Shown: piece by piece, positions 54,773-64,000 of the stretch | Layout: each line of letters starts with the position of its first letter | Position numbering within the stretch: position 1 is the stretch's first letter | DNA from: Nematostella vectensis | Lineage: Eukaryota > Cnidaria > Anthozoa > Actiniaria > Edwardsiidae | DNA: 64,000 nucleotides | Assembly: GCF_932526225.1 (NCBI RefSeq) | Contig: NC_064041.1 | Span: 7,647,042-7,711,041 of the forward strand | Reading direction: 5' to 3' | Notes under the pieces: model-generated | What the model was told of the DNA's origin: nothing | Seen by the model: only the letters and a program-made list of their open reading frames with translations | The model's database searches: none | Program-made: the position numbers and the translations under genes

Positions 54773-57700
54773 GAAATTGTTCTTGATGATCAAGAAAGAA
54801 CAAAAATTTAAGTGTTAGCAAGGATAATTTCTCTGCACTTTGTAATAGTGCACTAACGGTATGCTGTAGAGGACCACTTCTTCTAATGATCTGAAAGTTT
54901 CTAATTGTTTACCTACATTCTGCCTAGTTCCCTTAGAAGTTTTAGTGTTACAGGCATTGCAAAGTTGCGTTACAGACATTACATCAATTACTGTAGTTAC
55001 AGACATTACATTACGTACATTACATATCTTTCATTCAATTTTTAATGATAGTCAATTGAGTTGATTTAAGATATTTATATCCAATCTAATGCTACAAACA
55101 ATCTGAAAGAACAGTATAAAAGACATTGCTGGGGGGGGGGTTGAATTTTAACCTTGATTTAAAAAAATCACTCTTCTTTGTTACAGACATTACGTGTCAC
55201 ATATGTCATAACAAAATACTTAAAAAAATGTCGAGAACCAACAAATTCTCCACGATTCTTTAACTTCTAATGCCATTGGTTATTATAATTAATAACAATT
55301 GGACATGTAAAACAGTCCTATGGCCTTTTTGCATTTAAACATTACTGTTAACTTAACAGTTTGCATTGGCTGTTAATGCACTAACTATATGCCCCCCCCT
55401 GAAGTAGGCGTGGCCCAAAATAAAGTTGTCAATCTTTTTTGGACCCTCCAAGTATTTATATTTTTATCTATACAGATTCACAGTATAGCATGTTTGAAAA
55501 AATAGTATTTCTCATCTCAATCTTTTTTGGACCCTCCAAGTATTTATATTATTATCTATATAGATTCACACTATAGCATGTTTGAAAAAATAGTATTTCT
55601 CATCTCATGTGCAATTGTCCAGTAGTTATTTGTCTCAGGAAATGTTTAACAACATTAAGCTTAAATGTTAGTCCTTGCTACTGTATATATAATGCCTATT
55701 ACAGCAGCAATTAAGAAAATCAGGATAAAACTCAGTACTGATATTGGCAATAAAAGAGAGTTTTACCCTGCAGAAGGGCACATTTGTAGTCCTCTCCTAA
55801 GGAACAAAGAAGGGAAAAGCAAGTGCTTCTTTGTGTGAGGAAGACTGAGAAGAATGGAGGAAGCAACTTGGGAATTTAAGTGAGCTCTAAGCGGTCAAAT
55901 TTGAAAATGACGAAGACGATGTGGACACTTCCATGTTGGAACATAGATTATTTAATTCTTTAAATTTCAGATTACCGGAGCCACCTTGCTTCCTCTGCAA
56001 TTCCCTTCAATTATATCTACCAAACTGTTGGTAGCCAGCAAGTGAAAGGTGGTCTTTCTTCACAGCACTCATGGAATGCTCGCACTTTCAGCTGTTTTTT
56101 TTTATCCACAAAAGATAGAGATTCCCTTTCTTTTTATCACGAAAGTTTCCAGTTGTTACTTGAACTGCACTTTTGAACTTTTGTAATTCTTACCATGACT
56201 TAAACGTATGATCCACGGTCTCTGATACTTGTCATACTGTATGATCTCCCATAATAATCATTTGCTATTGAGACCAGTTTTGCATGACGTGATAGCATGA
56301 ATTAGTTTTTTGCATGTTTTGTGGATTACAGTGATTTATAGATTTCCAATATTCTGTAACATCTTTGTGTTGTTACAAAGACTTTATCTCAAGGCTATTA
56401 AAGATATTGTTGAGGAATGGTGCAGCAAAAACAAAAAGCCAAAGCAATGCTGGACAGACAGACAGGAGCAGCTACATGAAAGCTGGGCAGAGGCAAGACC
56501 ATCTCTCTTTGCAGCTGCCCTCTCTGCAAGGTTTAGCCCACCAGAGAGTGACATATGTCAGGTCTGCACAGTAAACAAAGTGTCGATACGCTGTTTGATG
56601 TGCAAACAGGAGCTATTCTGTGGCCCATGTGACCAGGAAAGACATGTAGATGCTCCATTTCATGACCGTGACATCTTAATAGATGGTCACTAAGAAGCAC
56701 TGCCAAATTTTGTCTCAAAAAGTGCTCTTGGAGAGTGGATAGATGTCAGTAAGCATTTCTATCACACACATTTTATTGTTAATACTATTTTTATCTCAAG
56801 GCTATTGAAGATATTGTTGAGGAATGGTGCAGCAAAAACAAAAAGCCAAAGCAATGCTGGACAGACAGACAGGAGCAGCTACATGAAAGCTGGGCAGAGA
56901 CAAGACTATCTCTCTTTGCAGCTGCCCTCTCTGCAAGGTTTAGCCCACCAGAGAGTGACATATGTCAGGTCTGCACAGTGAACAAAGTGTCGATACGCTG
57001 TTTGATGTGCAACGAGGGGCTATTATGTGGCCCATGTGACCAGGAAAGACATGCAGATGCTCCATTTCATGACCATGACATCTAATAGATGGTCACTATG
57101 AAGCATTGCCAAATTTTGTCTCAAAAGGTGCTCTTGGAGAGTGGATAGATGTCAGTAAGTATTGCTATCACACACATTTCATTGTAAATACTATAATTAT
57201 GCCGCTAGGCCTAGCTCCCATCACAATTACCAGTTCGTCATTTAGCCACCATCAGCAGTTACAAGTTTAACTTTTTTGTAAGATCAGTACCAGTTTGGAA
57301 GTCCCTGCCAAGTTATTTTTTTAATAAAGTTAATCTGTAATTTAGTTTTGTGCTACGTACATGCACCTTACTTAGTGATCTAACCATGCAATGAGCACTG
57401 ACTAGTTTTTCTATGCCAAACTCCAGGGGTAGATCCTGTAAGATTGATTATATACATTGTGTATTAACGAAAACTGCAAATTTCCCTAAAGATAGTTTAA
57501 ATTTCTCCGGATATAGCCCCATTAAATATTACATTTTATATGATCATAAAAACACTCTTTGTCTGGAAACAGTACAAGCTTTGCCACCAAACTCCCCTAT
57601 CCACTGCCCTGGTTGTTGAGGCATCTGTGACACAAGTGCACCCCTTCCTGGCACTCATCTTATAGTGGTTAACTTAAATGGTATGTACACATAGCTTTAA

Positions 57701-59318
57701 CAGTTTGCTTTTTAAAGGCCCATCCTTTAAAGGTCTCAATCCTTGACATCCTTTACATTTCAACAACAACAAAAAAACATGTTGAATCATTTGAATATTA
57801 TCCAGCTCTAAATTGTAAAATAGGTTTCTTTTAATAAATTTCCTTCAATCTTCGGATCTTGCATTGTAACACCAAACCAAATTAACGAGTGAATTTGAGT
57901 GACTTGAATCACTGTGTTTAATGTTTTAGCAGAACATATTAGCATTTAGCCTTTTAAACTTTTGATTGACGAAAACCTTTTTCCCAAAGTTCTTCAAGAG
58001 TTTGAAAAGTTGTGGTCATGAAACAACAGTTTCAGCTGTACGTACATATAATTGTAGATAAAATTAACATGTTGATGTTGTTATTCTTATTGTTGTTGTT
58101 GTGTTTAGGGAGGTATGACTTTCTGCATAGCAGTTTCAAATGCAATGGCTGCAACAAGCTGTTTTCAACATCACATCCCTTAGTATTGATACAGCTGGGT
58201 TATTGGCCAGGAAGTGTGACCAGTGTCCTGCCTATGGATTTGACCAAAGACTTTTATCCTACTGGGACATCCTGCAAAAACAGATCCCTGGCATTTCTGA
58301 ACATGCTTTCCGGAAGACCTTACAGCTGCACTCCAAGTTATATGGAAAAGTAAGTTGAATGCACACCGTAACCTCAATTGTCAGTCATTTATATTAATGA
58401 TGAAGAATTTTAAGATTGTGATAAGTTTCTGAGGAACATAATGTATGAAGGATGTTCAAATTGTAGGTGTTAAGTTTTTAATGATAAAACTTTTAATATT
58501 GAACTTTTGATATAAGATTTTAACTTTTAATATTGAACTTTTGATATAAGATCTTGTTTTGACAAAATATCAAAAGGAATCCCTGGTCATCTATTTATTC
58601 CTCTATTTGTAATATTGAACTTCAACAACTTTTATATGCCTTAACACTCCCACTTGGCATAGTAATAGACCAAACACATTTTATGATTATAGGAACTTCT
58701 TTTTTGATAAACAGTTGGTTACTGAAAATCAGGGCAGAAGATGATGAACTGGATAAGAAGGGCTGTCACACGTGGCTATCAGAGTGGTCGGAGTGCACTA
58801 CACATACAGTGGCTGGAATGCTCGAACTGTATAAACAAATGCTTCCAACTAAGCGGTATATAGGCAGGAAGACTAAGACTACCCCACCAAAAATTGAAAG
58901 TCATATCAGTAAACAGAAAAATAAGGTAATAACCCACTTGAAAAAGTGGGAGAAACTGGCCTCTTGTGAAAGGGAAGAAGAAAGTGTAATGTATCTGTAA
59001 AGTAATAGACTGTAAGTTGTAATGTTTAATGTGAATTTTTTAATGAAATGTTAAAAAGAGAAATAAAGAGTGATATAAAAAAAGGACTACCCCATCGGAT
59101 GATGTGTTATGCAGGCTGTGTGGGAAGTGCCAAGAGAGTGTCGCGCATGTCTTGGCAGGATGCTCAGCTTTGCCACGGAGTAAATACCTTCAGAGACATA
59201 AAACACAGCCTTGAAGGTTTTGTATTTCAAGCTTTTACGATATCTAAAGCTAATTGATGAAGTCCCTCCATGGTATTCTCCTTACAGCCAAAGCCACTGT
59301 ATGAGAACTATGAAGTCC
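54759..59318 (+). repeat. Segmental tandem duplication, copy 2 (4.6 kb)
   Basis: Repeats 48351-52718 with scattered substitutions and indels, including an extra 90-bp unit near 55430-55600 and a short TTTTAATATTGAACTTTTGA doubling at 58490. At GAAGTCCAG it runs straight on into GCATATTGGGACATTCC, which gives the uninterrupted site for the Harbinger-like insertion in copy 1. Confidence 0.9.
56394..58349 (+). pseudogene. KDZ/Zisupton-type cysteine-cluster gene, copy 2
   Basis: Same exon order as copy 1: A1' 56394-56748, A2' 56801-57154, B' to 57680 and C' 58109-58349. Private defects: TAA at DGH-stop in A1' (CACTAAGAAG against CACTATGAAG) and TGA at 57617-57619 in B' (TGTTGA against TGTCAA). 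Shared with copy 1: the one-base loss in A2' (GACATCTAATAG) and the frame change in exon C. A2' lacks the AACAGTG deletion of copy 1. The cluster C-x2-C, C-x2-C, C-x2-C, H is intact in A1'. Confidence 0.6.
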
Positions 59319-59500
59319 AGGCATATTGGGACATTCCTGTGTTTGCTGAACAAAATGAGGTGAGAGCAAACCGTGTGGACGCTAGGGTCATCAACCATCG
59401 AGAAAAGACAGTTACGACCATTGAGATGAGCTGTCCATGGATCGAAAATCAAAGTAAGAAGGATAAGGATAAGACCCTCAAGTATGGCCCTCTATCTTAA
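58717..59500 (+). pseudogene. LINE C-terminus with restriction-like endonuclease, copy 2
   Basis: As copy 1 (same finger, same polyadenylated insertion at about 58887-59081), but it continues past GAAGTCCAG: YWDIPVFAEQNEVRANRVDA, then VTTIEMSCPWIENQSKKDKD and KYGPLS before a stop. RVDAR...TIEMSCPW corresponds to the restriction-like endonuclease of R2/NeSL-type LINEs. It is frameshifted several times and truncated before the usual end. Confidence 0.65.
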
Positions 59501-59509
59501 AAATACCAA

Positions 59510-59890
59510 GATTATGAAAAATCGAATAAGTCGCAGCTATTACTGAAAGATAGGCTGTTAGTTGGTCCAAGTATGATATCTGAAACGTGCGCATTGCGCG
59601 AGTTACAGCAAAAAAAAAGGCAGCTTAAGTAGTCACCTTAAGGATAATCATTAATTCATTCTCGAGACAATGTTGATCGTTACACAAAAAACAGTAAAAG
59701 ATCCATTGAAAGGCCTGACACACTACCTGGGCATATTCTCAACATGCTAGATGCGTTATTATATATGAAATTACCTTAAATTTGTAGTAAAAGCAAGCAA
59801 AGGCTAGCAGTGGCGCGATACCCGTGGCGCATGGAGACTGTCACATGGAGCATCAACGATATCAACGAATATGGCGTTTGATGTGGCGAG
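59510..59890. other. Unassigned sequence
   Basis: No gene or repeat recognised between the end of the LINE relic and the fold-back at 59892. Confidence 0.35.
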
Positions 59891-59891
59891 A

Positions 59892-59979
59892 CAACCTCGT
59901 TCCCAGGGCCTTCTAGGTAATTTTCAATATGCTAGACACCATATTGGAAACTACCCAGAAGACCCTGGGAGCGAGGTTG
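59892..59979. repeat. 88-bp fold-back element
   Basis: CAACCTCGTTCCCAGGGCCT at the left and its near-perfect inverted copy ACCCTGGGAGCGAGGTTG at the right, continuing inward (CTTCTAGGTA and TACCCAGAAG; CAATATG and CATATTG). Only CTAGACAC remains as the loop. It resembles a minimal MITE. Confidence 0.8.
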
Positions 59980-60287
59980 GTGGCGGGATTTCGCCTAGTC
60001 TTTCCTCATACTAGTTACCACAGGAGTCCCAAAAAGATCCTCCTGGAAAAGTTTGACAAAAAAACTGATGTCATTGATTTCAACAAATTAAAGAAAGAAA
60101 ATTAAGATTACAACTAGTTTTAGCCCGATAGAATGTAAAATAATATTTCTTACTGATTTGCTCCTTATCTGCTTATGTTATTTTACAGAATTGGGGTCCC
60201 TGTGCTGATTTACACCGCTGACCAGATGACTCGGAAAAATAAAAATAAAGTCTGTAATCTTCAACTATAAACTACATCTTGTAAATA

Positions 60288-61558
60288 ATGCGCCTCGTTA
60301 AGCCAGGATTATACGCTGGGACAAGAGAAGATGCTATGAATTACTGCCAGCTCAAGGAAGCCGCAATTAATCGGGTACTTACTATAGACAGTCAGTCCCT
60401 TCCAGATTTACAAGATGATCGACAAAAAAAGAGTCTATTTGTATATTGTCTGGATGAGCCCAACGCAGATTTGTTGTCACATCTAGATGAATGTATAAGA
60501 TTTATCGAGGATGGGATAAAACACGAAGAACCAGTTCTGGTTCACTGGTATGTAACATGAACCAATTGTGTTTACTTGTTTCTGAAGTTGATGGGATAGA
60601 GGGGATAAATGCAGATGGGAACTGGGGGTTGCTAATACATAGATGATTGAATGTTGGGTATTAAAGTGATCAATAGTTAAGTGACGAAAGGTCAGTAGCA
60701 GGCATTGGAAACTTCTAAAATAATGCTACAAGTTTTACTAAATAACAATTTGGGTGTTACTTTGCACTTTTAATCAAAACAGATAATATAAAATTATTAT
60801 TATCAGCCTCGCAGGAGTGTCTCGTAGTATTGCTGTTATACTGGCATACATCATGAAATCTGACCAAGTATCTTTGGATGACGCTGTGAATAAAATGAGT
60901 GAAATATATTCATCAGAAATTAGGTGAGTACTTTTTGTCAAAGAAATGATGATGTGCAAAACTAAGTCAGCCAGAGGGCATTAGTCTGGAGAGGGGGGGG
61001 GGGGGGGGTGCAGAGCCTGGAAGTAAACTGGTGCTATTGCGGCATCAAGTATGATGCTACCATAACCACAGATATAAACAGTATTTTAAAGGTGTTTAGG
61101 CAATTAGAATCACATTTGTGATTCAGGCAAACTTCATTACTAGGATGATAATATTTTTTCTGATGTACACTGAAGCTTTCTTTATTTATAATATCTGTCA
61201 TGCTGTTTGGCTAGTGAAGTTTGGAATCTGTCAGAAATATGCTTCTCATATCCCTATTGTTTTACTCTATTTAAAAACAGTCAAGAGGGCCATGGTAGTT
61301 GGTATGAGTCATATTAGCTATGCCCCTTGTACCAATCACCTAGTGTGATGGACACAAAGAAAAATATTTTTATAAAAGTCAGCCAATAAGGGGAGAGTAT
61401 ACCATGCTCCAAATATATTTTATATTTGTTTATTGACAGCCCAAATCAAGGATTTTTGGACCAGCTTAAGATCTATGAGGAGATGGGCTGTAAAGTCAAT
61501 ACATCCAGTGCTCTATTCAAACAGTACAGACTTCAACTGTTAGCAAGTCAAATACAAG
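60288..61558 (+). CDS. DUSP12-like dual-specificity phosphatase, exons 1-3 (5' part)
   Basis: Exon 1, 60288-60547: ATG MRLVKPGLYAGTREDA, VLTIDSQSLP, LDEPNADLLSHLDECI, VLVH, donor GTATGT. Exon 2, 60807-60923: LAGVSRSIAVILAYIMK, donor GTGAGT. Exon 3, 61440-61558: SPNQGFLDQLKIYEEMGCKV and SSALFKQYRLQLLA, donor GTACTA. Phases agree (2, 2, then 1). The first intron splits the catalytic Cys codon (TG|C, residue 87) and yields HCLAGVSRS, a complete C-x5-R signature with Arg 93; the Asp of LDEP is the likely general acid. The PNxGFLxQLKxYExMG and SSAxxKQYRLQ motifs are those of DUSP12, which removes phosphate from Ser/Thr/Tyr and normally ends in a zinc-binding domain. That part is not found downstream in the window. 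Confidence 0.88.
60990..61009 (+). repeat. Poly(G) run in DUSP12-like intron 2
   Basis: GGAGAG followed by about 17 consecutive G residues. Such a long G tract is rare and prone to length errors. Confidence 0.8.
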
Positions 61559-61914
61559 GTACTATATTTACATCCTGTGCCCTTTTCATACTTGTTTTTT
61601 GAAATGCCTTTCAAAAAATATCAACTTTTGCTGTTAGCAAGTCAAATATAAGGTACAGTACTATTGTATATATTATTGAGGCAGATCCAGGAGTTTGAAT
61701 AAGAGGTTGCCAAAGCAAGGATTTAAAAAGGGAGTGGGGATTGATTGTTCTTCCATGGATTTCCTTATGCTTCTTTATATTTAGAAGCAAAGTTTCTGAA
61801 AATAGGAGGGTTGATCTATGTTGTGGTTTTAAATGTGGCGTGGTTTGAATTTTTTTTCAAACTGGTTTGAATTTTTCAAACTAGCTCATTTTTGGATACC
61901 TAGCATTCTAAAAG
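61559..61914. other. Intronic or intergenic sequence after DUSP12-like exon 3
   Basis: A short partial copy of the exon 3 end with its donor (CTGTTAGCAAGTCAAATATA, about 61631-61655) lies about 92 bp after the original. The rest shows nothing recognisable. Confidence 0.5.
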
Positions 61915-62170
61915 GGATTTTTTTGGGGGGGGAGTCATTAATAAAACAGGGGCTTGGATTTTTTTGGGGGGAGTCATTAATAAAACAGGGGCTTGGATTT
62001 TTTTTGGGGGGAGTCATTAATAAAACAGGGGCTTGGATTTTTTGGGGGGGAGTCATTAATAAAACATGGGCTTGGATTTTTTTGGGGGGAGTCATTAATA
62101 AAACAGGGGCTTGGATTTTTTTGGGGGGGAGTCATTAATAAAACAGGGGCTTGGATTTTTTTGGGGGGAG
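61915..62170 (+). repeat. G-rich minisatellite, about 37 bp unit, 7 copies
   Basis: GGGGGGAGTCATTAATAAAA followed by CAGGGGCTTGGATTTTTTT is repeated about seven times with variable G and T runs. Each unit has two G-runs, so neighbouring units could form four-stranded G structures. The next stretch (62240-62330) is C-rich on the same strand. Confidence 0.92.
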
Positions 62171-62376
62171 GTGTAACTAAAGGAACTAGATAAAATATTA
62201 TGCAAATATCCCCTTTTCTTCCCAATCCCACTTTCTTCCATCATTTCTATTTGCTTACCCCACACCACCCTATCCTTACCCCCCTCTATCCCTATTCCTA
62301 CCCCCTCCCTAATCGCTACCAATACCCCCCAACAACTTTATATTTATTTTATTTTATTTTTTTCTAAATAAACCTT

Positions 62377-62448
62377 ACCTTCACAAGGATTTGAACCACT
62401 GACCTTTAGATTGAAGCTCCAATGCATTACCAACTGCGCTATCGAGGA
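62377..62448 (-). tRNA. tRNA-like sequence or tRNA pseudogene (TTC in the anticodon position)
   Basis: On the minus strand the A box TAGCGCAGTTGG and B box GGTTCAAATCC both fit the pol III consensus at normal spacing. The anticodon stem TTGGA/TCTAA pairs and its loop GCTTCAA puts TTC at 34-36, but position 33 is C rather than T. The acceptor and T stems contain several mismatches (for example positions 5, 6 and 51). It is probably a tRNA pseudogene or a tRNA-derived repeat rather than a working tRNA. Confidence 0.45.
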
Positions 62449-62589
62449 TTTTGTTGGTGAAATTGTTCGCATAACATTTTTATGTCGGCAATGTATTATA
62501 ATTTATGCGCAAATGACATTAAAATTCACGCATGCGCAAAGTACATGATACGTACTTAGCAATATTGCCGACTGTGTAAACAGCCAGGA

Positions 62590-62712
62590 ATTCTTGAAGC
62601 AAATAGATACTATAAAAGAGCAAGCAAAGACTCAGAAATCTGGCATCAATGTTTTCATCACTGACGAGTTCTATTTCTTAAAGAAAAAGCAAAAGGCAAC
62701 GAACGTAGAATA
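62590..62712 (+). pseudogene. N-terminal piece of the integrase gene, other frame
   Basis: FLKQIDTIKEQAKTQKSGIN and VFITDEFYFLKKKQKATNVE, ending in TAA at 62711-62713, lead directly into the frame of the next ORF after a one-base shift. A short helical N-terminus like this fits the integrase gene that follows. Confidence 0.5.
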
Positions 62713-62721
62713 AGCAACCAA

Positions 62722-63882
62722 ATGACGAAGACCAAAATCGAAGCTATAAAAAGAAAGAAATGGACCCTAAATGCCAAAAACAAAGTAGTTTCAAGTGGAG
62801 GAAAGCCATTTCTATGTCGAAGCCAACTACATCAAAATCTGTCATTTGCACACCAAAGAGTGGCTCACAGAGGACGACAAAAAACTGAAAAATGGATCCA
62901 AGATAACTTTGCAGAAGTCACACAGAAAGTGATCAATGTGTTCGTACAGTTGTGCAAATATCACGCCAAACAAAAACCCATAACAAGTCGTGTTAAAGAG
63001 GTTACTAAACCATTTCAAGCGCCAACATTTCTCTCTTTAATCGAGTTAGATCTAATGGATTTCCGTAACACGCCGTGCAAATGCAGTAAGCGCCATCAAT
63101 GGGTGCTAAACATTATCGATCACCATTCAAAGTACGTAACTTGTTGGCCATTGAAGGGAAAGAATGCAGTTGAAGTCTTACAAGGTCTTAAAAACTACTG
63201 CTACTCATTTGGTTTTCCAAAGAAAATATTTTGTGATAACGGTACTGAGTTTTCAAATGCCATGCCGGATTCCTTCTGTGAAGAAAACAACATAGAAATT
63301 TGCCATGAATCTCCAAGGACACCAACTACTCAAGGCCTTGTAGAAAGAAGCAACCGCACATGGAAGGAGGACATGCGAGCAATACTAATCTCAAAGCAAA
63401 AAAGTGTTGGTGAATGGTGCAAAGCAACAATGGAAGCCTCATATACTATGAACATAACGTATCATAGAGCTATTAAATGTTCACCGTACGAAGCTGTCTT
63501 TGGGTTTAAAGCCCACCGTGAGGTCATCAGAATTGAACAAGATGGACAAGAGGTTCAAGAAGAACAACTAGAAGACAACCCAACAGTACCACTTGAACAA
63601 GAAGAACAACTAGAAGACAACCCAACAGTACCACTTGAACAGGAAGAACAACTAGAAGACAACCCAACAGTACCACTTGAAGAAGAAGAACAACTAGAAG
63701 ACATCCCAACAGTACCACTTGAACAAGAAGAACAACTAGAAGACAACCCAAAAGTACCACTTGAAGAACATTTTGACAATGAGGGAAGGAAATGTAAGCG
63801 TCAAAAAATCTGTGAATCACAGAAAACATATAATGAAAAAAATGAAAAAACAAACACAGAAAGCAAAGAAATTCAAATTTAA
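62722..63882 (+). CDS. Ginger/KRBA2-like integrase-type transposase with acidic tail repeats
   Basis: 386 codons. A zinc-binding N-terminus has two His (44 and 49 in AHQRVAHRG) with Cys78 and then His81 where a second Cys is usual. The integrase core carries Asp110 (LIELDLMDF), Asp172 (FCDNGTEF) and Glu208 (GLVERSNRT), exactly 35 residues after Asp172, so the D,D35E triad is complete. The end TMNITYHRAIKCSPYEAVFG is typical. Then come five copies of a 14-residue acidic unit (EEQLEDNPTVPLEQ, 63553-63774) and a basic stretch. This class is known in Ginger DNA transposons and the host-derived KRBA2-like genes. A frame change at 63880 leads on to the 63883-64000 piece. Confidence 0.75.
   Translation: MTKTKIEAIKRKKWTLNAKNKVVSSGGKPFLCRSQLHQNLSFAHQRVAHRGRQKTEKWIQDNFAEVTQKVINVFVQLCKYHAKQKPITSRVKEVTKPFQAPTFLSLIELDLMDFRNTPCKCSKRHQWVLNIIDHHSKYVTCWPLKGKNAVEVLQGLKNYCYSFGFPKKIFCDNGTEFSNAMPDSFCEENNIEICHESPRTPTTQGLVERSNRTWKEDMRAILISKQKSVGEWCKATMEASYTMNITYHRAIKCSPYEAVFGFKAHREVIRIEQDGQEVQEEQLEDNPTVPLEQEEQLEDNPTVPLEQEEQLEDNPTVPLEEEEQLEDIPTVPLEQEEQLEDNPKVPLEEHFDNEGRKCKRQKICESQKTYNEKNEKTNTESKEIQI
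63553..63774 (+). repeat. 42-bp coding tandem repeat (5 units)
   Basis: GAAGAACAACTAGAAGACAA plus CCCAACAGTACCACTTGAAC repeats five times with few changes, adding 14 residues per copy to the integrase tail. Confidence 0.92.
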
Positions 63883-64000
63883 TGTATATGAGATTGTTGC
63901 TATTCAAATACATAAGTCTGACAAAGTCAGTAAATTACATCCTAATATGCTCATTGGCAAAATTACAGAGATTGATTCCACAAGTAATTATGTAAAAGTG
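63883..64000 (+). pseudogene. Continuation of the integrase gene, shifted frame, cut by window end
   Basis: In the next frame the sequence reads KFKFNVYEIVAIQIHKSDKV and LHPNMLIGKITEIDSTSNYV, a small beta-rich tail like those that follow integrase cores in this class, so the TAA at 63880-63882 is probably not the natural end. Confidence 0.45.

Noticed and set aside
61833-62322. Gly/Trp/Phe or Pro/Ser/Lys repeat proteins on either strand
   Set aside because: By-products of the 37-bp G-rich minisatellite.
63527-63913. Minus-strand Cys/Leu/Val or Ser/Cys repeat ORFs
   Set aside because: Antisense shadows of the integrase acidic repeat.

Overview
The window looks like nuclear DNA of an animal, most likely a cnidarian (probably anthozoan). 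This is an inference from three things: host genes with small GT-AG introns (an XK-related scramblase and a DUSP12-type phosphatase), a long AT-rich non-coding background, and the mix of mobile elements. Those include CR1/L2-like and restriction-endonuclease-type LINEs, Gypsy, BEL/Pao, hAT, pogo/Tigger-like, PIF/Harbinger, KDZ/Zisupton-like and Ginger/KRBA2-like integrase elements, plus many MITEs. No bacterial operon structure, rRNA or CRISPR array is visible.

Layout. 1-850 is a satellite of about 147 bp units carrying CRE-type palindromes. 2.0-6.9 kb is a decayed Gypsy element split by a 5'-truncated LINE with an uninterrupted 830-codon frame. 7.2-10.5 kb is unannotated sequence with small fold-back elements. 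10.6-11.7 kb is a TA-flanked pogo-like element that carries a HIRAN-like ORF. 11.97-12.62 kb is a 65 bp array that abuts a second Gypsy remnant (12.6-13.9 kb), followed by an LTR piece with a 246 bp MITE inserted in it. 15.3-16.9 kb is a direct duplication.

18.0-24.1 kb is the XK-related gene in three exons. Its 4.4 kb first intron holds an opposite-strand five-exon small gene whose phases all agree but which has one in-frame TGA. 25.0-26.2 kb is a diverged duplication. 26.26-27.43 kb is a terminal-inverted-repeat element with an internal 40 bp array. 27.5-31.25 kb is a hAT element with a broken transposase. 31.67-32.1 kb is a mariner remnant, and 32.2-33.4 kb a satellite of about 105 bp units. 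34.2-34.7 kb has two exons of an unrecognised host gene. 36.4-37.2 kb is a LINE RT relic. 38.3-43.3 kb is a BEL/Pao element truncated in integrase.

44.4-46.9 kb is a broken transposon-like gene that combines an RNase-H-like acidic core with a Ulp1-type cysteine protease. 46.9-48.2 kb is a LINE. 48.35-59.3 kb is a tandem segmental duplication. Each copy has KDZ-type cysteine-cluster exons plus the tail of a LINE with a restriction-like endonuclease, and a Harbinger-type Myb gene is inserted between the copies and itself duplicated. 60.3-61.6 kb is a DUSP12-like phosphatase (three exons, 3' part not seen). 61.9-62.2 kb is a G-rich minisatellite, 62.4 kb a tRNA-like sequence, and 62.6-64 kb an integrase gene with a complete D,D35E triad running to the window edge.

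Only the XK-related gene, the phosphatase, and possibly the nested minus-strand gene and the 34 kb gene look like host genes. Nearly everything else is mobile-element sequence in successive nested layers. All family names come from reading motifs; no database search was possible.
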